A stretch of 9,706 nucleotides of DNA from Thermoplasmata archaeon (GTDB taxonomy: Archaea; Thermoplasmatota; SW-10-69-26): assembly GCA_003561665.1 (NCBI GenBank), contig PWVY01000075.1, forward strand, positions 1-9,706, given 5' to 3'. Shown here in pieces: positions 5,975 through 9,706 of the stretch. Made by a program: the position numbers and the translations under genes. The notes beneath the pieces are model-generated. The model was given only the letters and a program-made list of their open reading frames with translations, was not told where the DNA came from and searched no databases. Every line of letters starts with the position of its first letter. Within the stretch, counting starts at the first letter, position 1.

Positions 5975-6927
5975 CGCGATCGGGCCCGTTGCTCGTGCAT
6001 GTGGGGTTGTTCGGGGTCGTCTCGATCATGTTCCTGATCGGGGGCCAGGCGACGCTTGGATCATGGGGCACCTTGCCGGTTCGCCCGGTGTCCCTTCTTT
6101 TGCTTGCCGCGATCGGTGTGCACGCTGCGTCGAGTCTTCTGCCTTGGGGAAGCGTGCTCGCGAGGGGGGTGGCGTGGGGGATCCTGGTCGCGTGCACGTT
6201 GCTTTTCGAGCCTCTTCTGCGGGTGCCCGTTGTGGCTCCCATCGTGGCGTTGAGCGTCATCGATCTCGTGTTGCACCGTCGAGGCTTGGGGCTTGAAGGC
6301 TTCCAAGCGGGGGCAAGGGGGCAGGTGATTGCGGGGGTGAGCACGGTCGCGATGCTGGTGCTTTTTGCCTTGTTGATGGTGCTTTCGCGTGATGGGTTCG
6401 TGTTGGCTCGTTTGGGGGGAACGGTGTTGGTGGCGTGGCTTGTCGTCGCCGTGTTGGCGTTGGCTCCAGGTGTTCGTTCGCCGGGGGCGTTCTTGGGGGC
6501 TGCTGGCGTGGTGAGCGTCGTGTTCTTGTTCCTGGCTGCGCCGGTTCTTCCGTACGGTCCGTTGTTGGCGTACCTGGTCCTTGTTGGAAGCATGGCTGTG
6601 GCGGTTCTTGTCGGCGTGTCAGCTCGCGTGGAGGGCTCGTTCGATGAGGAGCATAGGGTTCATGAGCAGACGGTGAACGTGTTGCGGGATCCTTCCCTTT
6701 CCTCGCTGTCGGCTAGGGTGGGGAGGTTCTTGGCCTCGGGGCGTGGCGAGGAGGCGTTGAGTGCGCGCTTGGAGGAAGCGTTGGGTCGTGAGGAGGGCGG
6801 GAGGTTGTTGGCAAGGGCGGTGCGTGCACAGGCAAGAGAGGGTGAGGTGGATCGGTCGCACCGGGAGGAGGCGTTGGTGCGGTTGCTTCGGGGTCGAGGG
6901 GATGCGTTCCAGGACGGTGATGCGTAG
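5971..6927 (+). CDS. Polytopic membrane protein (about 8 TM) with charged C-terminal tail
   Basis: This 318-residue protein has about eight hydrophobic segments, near 7-25, 39-58, 63-80, 86-102, 117-138, 146-165, 172-193 and 196-217. A hydrophilic tail of about 100 residues (218-318) is rich in Glu and Arg and probably helical. An even TM count and basic loops suggest that both ends are cytoplasmic. The ATG overlaps the upstream stop as ATGA and has a GGAGG site at 5959-5963, 7 nt away; the stop TAG shares one base with the GTG of moxR. No transporter or enzyme motif is visible. Multi-TM proteins of unknown function are common in archaeal MoxR-DUF58 loci, and the tail is well placed to touch the ATPase or the DUF4129 domain. 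Codon use is strongly G/T-ending. Confidence 0.8.
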   Translation: MTRSGPLLVHVGLFGVVSIMFLIGGQATLGSWGTLPVRPVSLLLLAAIGVHAASSLLPWGSVLARGVAWGILVACTLLFEPLLRVPVVAPIVALSVIDLVLHRRGLGLEGFQAGARGQVIAGVSTVAMLVLFALLMVLSRDGFVLARLGGTVLVAWLVVAVLALAPGVRSPGAFLGAAGVVSVVFLFLAAPVLPYGPLLAYLVLVGSMAVAVLVGVSARVEGSFDEEHRVHEQTVNVLRDPSLSSLSARVGRFLASGRGEEALSARLEEALGREEGGRLLARAVRAQAREGEVDRSHREEALVRLLRGRGDAFQDGDA

Positions 6928-7910
6928 TGTCGCTTGATGGGATCAAAGACGAGGTTGAGCGGTTAAGCGATGTGACGGAGGCTGTGAACGAGTACTTCGT
7001 GGGGAACCCCGCGCTGGTGGAGCGTTTGCTTGCGGCCGTGTTGGCGCGTGGGCATGTGCTCTTCGAGGATTACCCGGGGTTGGGGAAAACGTTGCTTGTG
7101 AAGACGTTGGCGCGCACCATCGATACGGGGTTCCGGCGGGTGCAGTTCACGCCGGATGTGCTCCCAAGCGATATCTTGGGCACGCGCATCTGGGAACCGG
7201 AGAAGCGCGCGTTCACGCTTGAGAAAGGCCCGATCTTCACGAATATCCTGTTGGCGGATGAGATCAACCGTGCGCCTCCGAAGACGCAAAGCGCGCTTTT
7301 GGAGGCCATGGAGGAAAAGCAGACCACGCTGGATGGGGAGCGCTTCGCGTTGCCGGAGCCGTTCTTCGTGCTCGCGACGCAAAACCCCATCGAGCAGGAA
7401 GGCACGTACCCGTTACCGGAAGCCCAGATGGACCGGTTCTTGTTGCGCATGCGCACGGGGTACCCGTCGACCGAGGACGACGAGCGTGAGATCCTTCGCC
7501 GGCGCATCGACTGGAGCCAAGATGATCCCACGGACGACATCAAGCCCGTGATCGGACGGGACGCGTTTGTTCGGTTGCAACAGGCCGCCGAGAACGTGTT
7601 CGTTCACGAGGAGCTTCTTGGGTACATGGCGAAACTGGTTCGAGCGCTTCGAGACGCGAACGAGGTCGAAGTGGGGCCAAGCCCTCGCGGAGCGCTGGCC
7701 CTGTTGAAAACCAGCCGCGCGCTTGCCTTGATCCGAGGACGCGACTTCGCCACGCCCGATGACGTGAAAACCATCGCCGTGGAAGCGCTTGCCCATCGAA
7801 CCGTGCTCGAGGTCGAAGACGTGCTCGAAGGCACCCAACCCGCCCAGATCGTTCAACGCGTCCTCGACACGACGCCCGCCCCCACGCCAAGACCACGACC
7901 GACCCCCTAA
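6927..7910 (+). CDS. MoxR-family AAA+ ATPase
   Basis: The 327 residues fit the MoxR family in length and order of motifs. Walker A is GHVLFEDYPGLGKT (42-55, Lys54 and Thr55). Walker B is ILLADEINRAPPKTQ (107-121, Asp111 and Glu112). Sensor 1 and the following family signature are ATQNPIEQEGTYPLPEAQMDRF (150-171, in two parts around Asn153 and Asp169-Arg170). The lid contains the sensor 2 element GPSPRGALAL (250-259). MoxR proteins are cytosolic hexameric ATPases that act as chaperones with vWA partners, for example in cofactor insertion or complex assembly. The partner here is almost certainly the DUF58 protein encoded 14 nt downstream. The GTG start shares a base with the upstream TAG and has a GGTGAT site 6 nt before it. 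The C-terminus ends in a Pro/Thr/Arg-rich tail (about 315-327) not typical of the family core. Confidence 0.96.
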   Translation: MSLDGIKDEVERLSDVTEAVNEYFVGNPALVERLLAAVLARGHVLFEDYPGLGKTLLVKTLARTIDTGFRRVQFTPDVLPSDILGTRIWEPEKRAFTLEKGPIFTNILLADEINRAPPKTQSALLEAMEEKQTTLDGERFALPEPFFVLATQNPIEQEGTYPLPEAQMDRFLLRMRTGYPSTEDDEREILRRRIDWSQDDPTDDIKPVIGRDAFVRLQQAAENVFVHEELLGYMAKLVRALRDANEVEVGPSPRGALALLKTSRALALIRGRDFATPDDVKTIAVEALAHRTVLEVEDVLEGTQPAQIVQRVLDTTPAPTPRPRPTP

Positions 7911-7924
7911 CCGAGGACGCGCCC

Positions 7925-9202
7925 GTGCAGCATACCCCGCTTTCCCGATGGATCCTTCTTCTTGCCCTGGTCCCCGCGCTGGCCGCGTTGTTGCTTGGAA
8001 GCGCCGTGCTCTTGGCCTTGGCGGGCGCGCTGCTCGTCGTTCTCGTGCGGGCACGCGATGCCCCCTCACCGCAAGCCACGATCCAAACCACCTTCCCCTC
8101 CACGCGCGTGCAACGCAACGCGCCTTTCTCGATCACGATGGACGCCACGATGGAGGCCACGCCCTTGATCGGGCTCGCCCATCAACCCCTTCCCGAAACG
8201 TTCCTTCTCCAGGAGGGATCGAACATCCACCTTGTTCCCCCCACCGGGGCCTTCCAGGAATCCTTCACCCTGGTGGCGCCTCGTAGAGGCCAACACGCGC
8301 TTGAAGCGCCCGCCCTTTCCCTTGTTCACCCTCTTTCCCTTTCCCCCCCTCGACCCGGCGCGAAGGGGGACACGGGAGAGATCACGGTGGAACCCATCGC
8401 TCGGCCTCTTCGAACCGTGAAAGGTCTTCGAGGTCCCGGCCGCGTGCACACGGGGGAGGACCGTGCCCCCAAAGGGCCTGCCAGCACGGAGTTCCAGGAG
8501 CTTCGAGACTACCAGCGCGGAGATCCTGTCAAGCACATCAACTGGAAAGCCACCGCGAAGCGAAGCCCGCAAGAGCTGGAACTCGTCGTGAACGAGTACG
8601 AGCCCGAGGCCCGGAAGAACATCTGGTTCTTCTTGGATCTCCACGAGCACATGGAGGTTGGGACGAGCGTTCACACGGCGCTTGAGGACGCCATCGAGAT
8701 CGCGCTTGCGCTGGTCAACCGTTTCACCGCGCGAGGGCATCGCGTGGGTGGAACCACGTACAACGGGCCCTCCCCTACGACGTTCTACCCTGACGCGGGC
8801 ACGCGCCAGCGCTTGATCATCGCGCGCAAACTTGCCCGTGCTCAAGCGGGCGCCAGGAGGGAGGGGTTGCCGGCCGCGGTTGAGCGCGTGAAGGGGTTCT
8901 TGGCTCGAGAGCGCCCGCTCGTGTTCCTCATCACGCGCCCGGAATTGGATCCTGCCTTGATCACGACGGGGGTTCGTCGGATCCATCGGCACACGGCCAC
9001 GCAACGAAGCGCCACGCCTGTGACCGTGCTTGCACCGACGCCACCGTTTGCGGGTGAGCACGAGCGGTTGGCGCATGAGCTCGTGGCGAGGGAGGCGGCG
9101 CGGGAGATCTCGCAGCATGGTTCGTTGTTGCGGGTGCACCGGTTGGAAGGTGGGGCGCAAGGCTTGGAGCGGGCTTTGGCTCGGGGGGTGATGTTGCGAT
9201 GA
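7925..9202 (+). CDS. DUF58 (vWA-like) membrane-anchored protein, MoxR partner
   Basis: This 425-residue protein starts at GTG 7925, with GAGGA at 7913-7917 as ribosome site. It has a tight TM hairpin (about 9-26 and 27-42), a beta-rich region (about 50-160), then the diagnostic DUF58 block: FQELRDYQRGDPVKHINWKA (190-209) followed by TAKR. Next comes the vWA-like fold, from FFLDLHEHM (235-243) to about 370. In most DUF58 proteins the first MIDAS element reads D-x-S-x-S/M; here it is D238-L-H240-E-H242-M, with both serines replaced by histidine. Basic residues at 42-44 after the hairpin place the large domain in the cytoplasm, next to the MoxR ATPase. DUF58 proteins are regular MoxR partners of unknown precise function. 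The stop overlaps the next gene's ATG (ATGA). Composition switches from C-rich at the 5' end to G-rich at the 3' end within the gene. Confidence 0.92.
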   Translation: MQHTPLSRWILLLALVPALAALLLGSAVLLALAGALLVVLVRARDAPSPQATIQTTFPSTRVQRNAPFSITMDATMEATPLIGLAHQPLPETFLLQEGSNIHLVPPTGAFQESFTLVAPRRGQHALEAPALSLVHPLSLSPPRPGAKGDTGEITVEPIARPLRTVKGLRGPGRVHTGEDRAPKGPASTEFQELRDYQRGDPVKHINWKATAKRSPQELELVVNEYEPEARKNIWFFLDLHEHMEVGTSVHTALEDAIEIALALVNRFTARGHRVGGTTYNGPSPTTFYPDAGTRQRLIIARKLARAQAGARREGLPAAVERVKGFLARERPLVFLITRPELDPALITTGVRRIHRHTATQRSATPVTVLAPTPPFAGEHERLAHELVAREAAREISQHGSLLRVHRLEGGAQGLERALARGVMLR

Positions 9203-9706
9203 CGCGTGGGAGGGGTTTTTTGGAGGATGCTCGCTCGGTGGGGTTCGCGGTGCTTGCGGGCGTGTTCGCGACGGTGGCGGCGTTCCAGAGCCCCTTGTTG
9301 GGTTCTACGGGGCCGTTGTTCGTGCCGTATGTTCCGTTGGATGCGCGTTTGTTCGTGTTGCCGGTCGTGTTCGGGGTTGTGCAGGCGTTGGCGCGGTTGT
9401 TCCCGTGGCCGGTGCGTGGGGTCGCGACGCTGGGGTTGGCGGTCGTGTTCGCGGTGCTTTCGCATCTTCATTCGAGCGCTTTGTTGGCTTTCTTGGGGGT
9501 TCCGTGGGCGTTGCCGGGGTTGGGTGTGGGGTTGGTGGGGGCGTTTGCTTCGTTGGGGAGCGTGTTGTTGGGGGCGTGGGTGGCGTTGGTGAAGGGGGAG
9601 GAGCGTTTCGTGTGGGTGGTGGAGCGTCGGGGGTTGGAGGAGGGTCGTGGGGAGGGGTTGCGTAGGGTGGGGGGTGCGTTGCGGCGTGTTGCGGTTGTGA
9701 CGGGGG
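9199..9706 (+). CDS. Multi-TM membrane protein, 5' part only (cut by window end)
   Basis: The ATG at 9199 overlaps the DUF58 stop as ATGA, with GGTGAT at 9187-9192 as ribosome site (6 nt). The frame stays open for 169 codons to the window end. After a short basic start (MTRGRG) there are about five hydrophobic segments, roughly at residues 13-30, 52-70, 75-94, 97-113 and 115-135. A charged region rich in Arg, Glu and Gly follows from about 136. A transglutaminase-type TgpA protein often follows DUF58 and begins with several TM segments, so that is one possibility. No catalytic Cys-His-Asp region is inside the window to test it. Codons end almost only in G or T. Confidence 0.75.
   Translation, partial: MTRGRGFLEDARSVGFAVLAGVFATVAAFQSPLLGSTGPLFVPYVPLDARLFVLPVVFGVVQALARLFPWPVRGVATLGLAVVFAVLSHLHSSALLAFLGVPWALPGLGVGLVGAFASLGSVLLGAWVALVKGEERFVWVVERRGLEEGRGEGLRRVGGALRRVAVVTG

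Noticed and set aside
8066..9160. Minus-strand open frame of 364 codons opposite the DUF58 gene
   Set aside because: The DUF58 signature on the plus strand is unmistakable, and the antisense product is Arg/Gly/His-rich with no motif.
1..9706. tRNA or rRNA genes, CRISPR arrays, insertion sequences
   Set aside because: No regularly spaced repeats, no transposase motifs or terminal repeats and no tRNA-like cloverleaf were seen. Nearly all of the window is accounted for by protein genes.

Overview
This is a GC-rich window (roughly 60% by eye), densely coding, most likely from an archaeon. The clearest archaeal sign is a TATA-type promoter (CTTTATACT) whose spacing to the next gene suits a TBP/TFB promoter and not a bacterial -35/-10 pair. 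Shine-Dalgarno sites (GGAGG, GGTGAT) and GTG or TTG starts are used freely. The lineage cannot be fixed from this window; a euryarchaeal or Thermoplasmatota-like host is a guess.

Layout. (A) 1-1536, minus strand: a glutamine-hydrolysing asparagine synthetase (AsnB type) that lacks only its last few codons, cut by the window edge. (B) 1537-1695: a divergent intergenic region with a perfect 6-bp inverted repeat around an AT-rich core, a candidate shared promoter/operator. (C) 1696-2613, plus strand: a PAPS-type sulfotransferase starting at TTG. (D) 2648-4378, plus strand: a large soluble protein that I do not recognise, 34 nt after the sulfotransferase. (E) 4374-4454: a dyad and a TATA box that open a new transcription unit. 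(F) 4455 to the window end, plus strand: a tightly packed operon of six genes. In order they are an exported acidic protein, a two-TM protein with a beta-rich domain and a DUF4129-like C-terminus, an eight-TM protein with a charged tail, a MoxR-family AAA+ ATPase, a DUF58 (vWA-like) membrane protein, and another multi-TM protein cut by the window end. Four of the five junctions are 1- or 4-nt overlaps and the fifth gap is 14 nt.

How they work together. MoxR ATPases paired with DUF58/vWA proteins and DUF4129 proteins form a widespread but poorly understood chaperone-like module. In this version the DUF58 and DUF4129 proteins are predicted to be held at the inner face of the membrane by TM hairpins, where they can meet the soluble ATPase. 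Two polytopic proteins and one exported protein complete the set. The exact partner set, a degenerate MIDAS motif in DUF58 and the leading exported protein make this operon the best candidate for an undescribed system. The asparagine synthetase and sulfotransferase could both serve surface glycan or lipid modification, but only their neighbourhood suggests that.

A second large-scale signal is compositional. The G-versus-C (keto) skew of the plus strand flips sign in blocks of about 1-3 kb. The flips fall inside genes and ignore both gene boundaries and gene direction.
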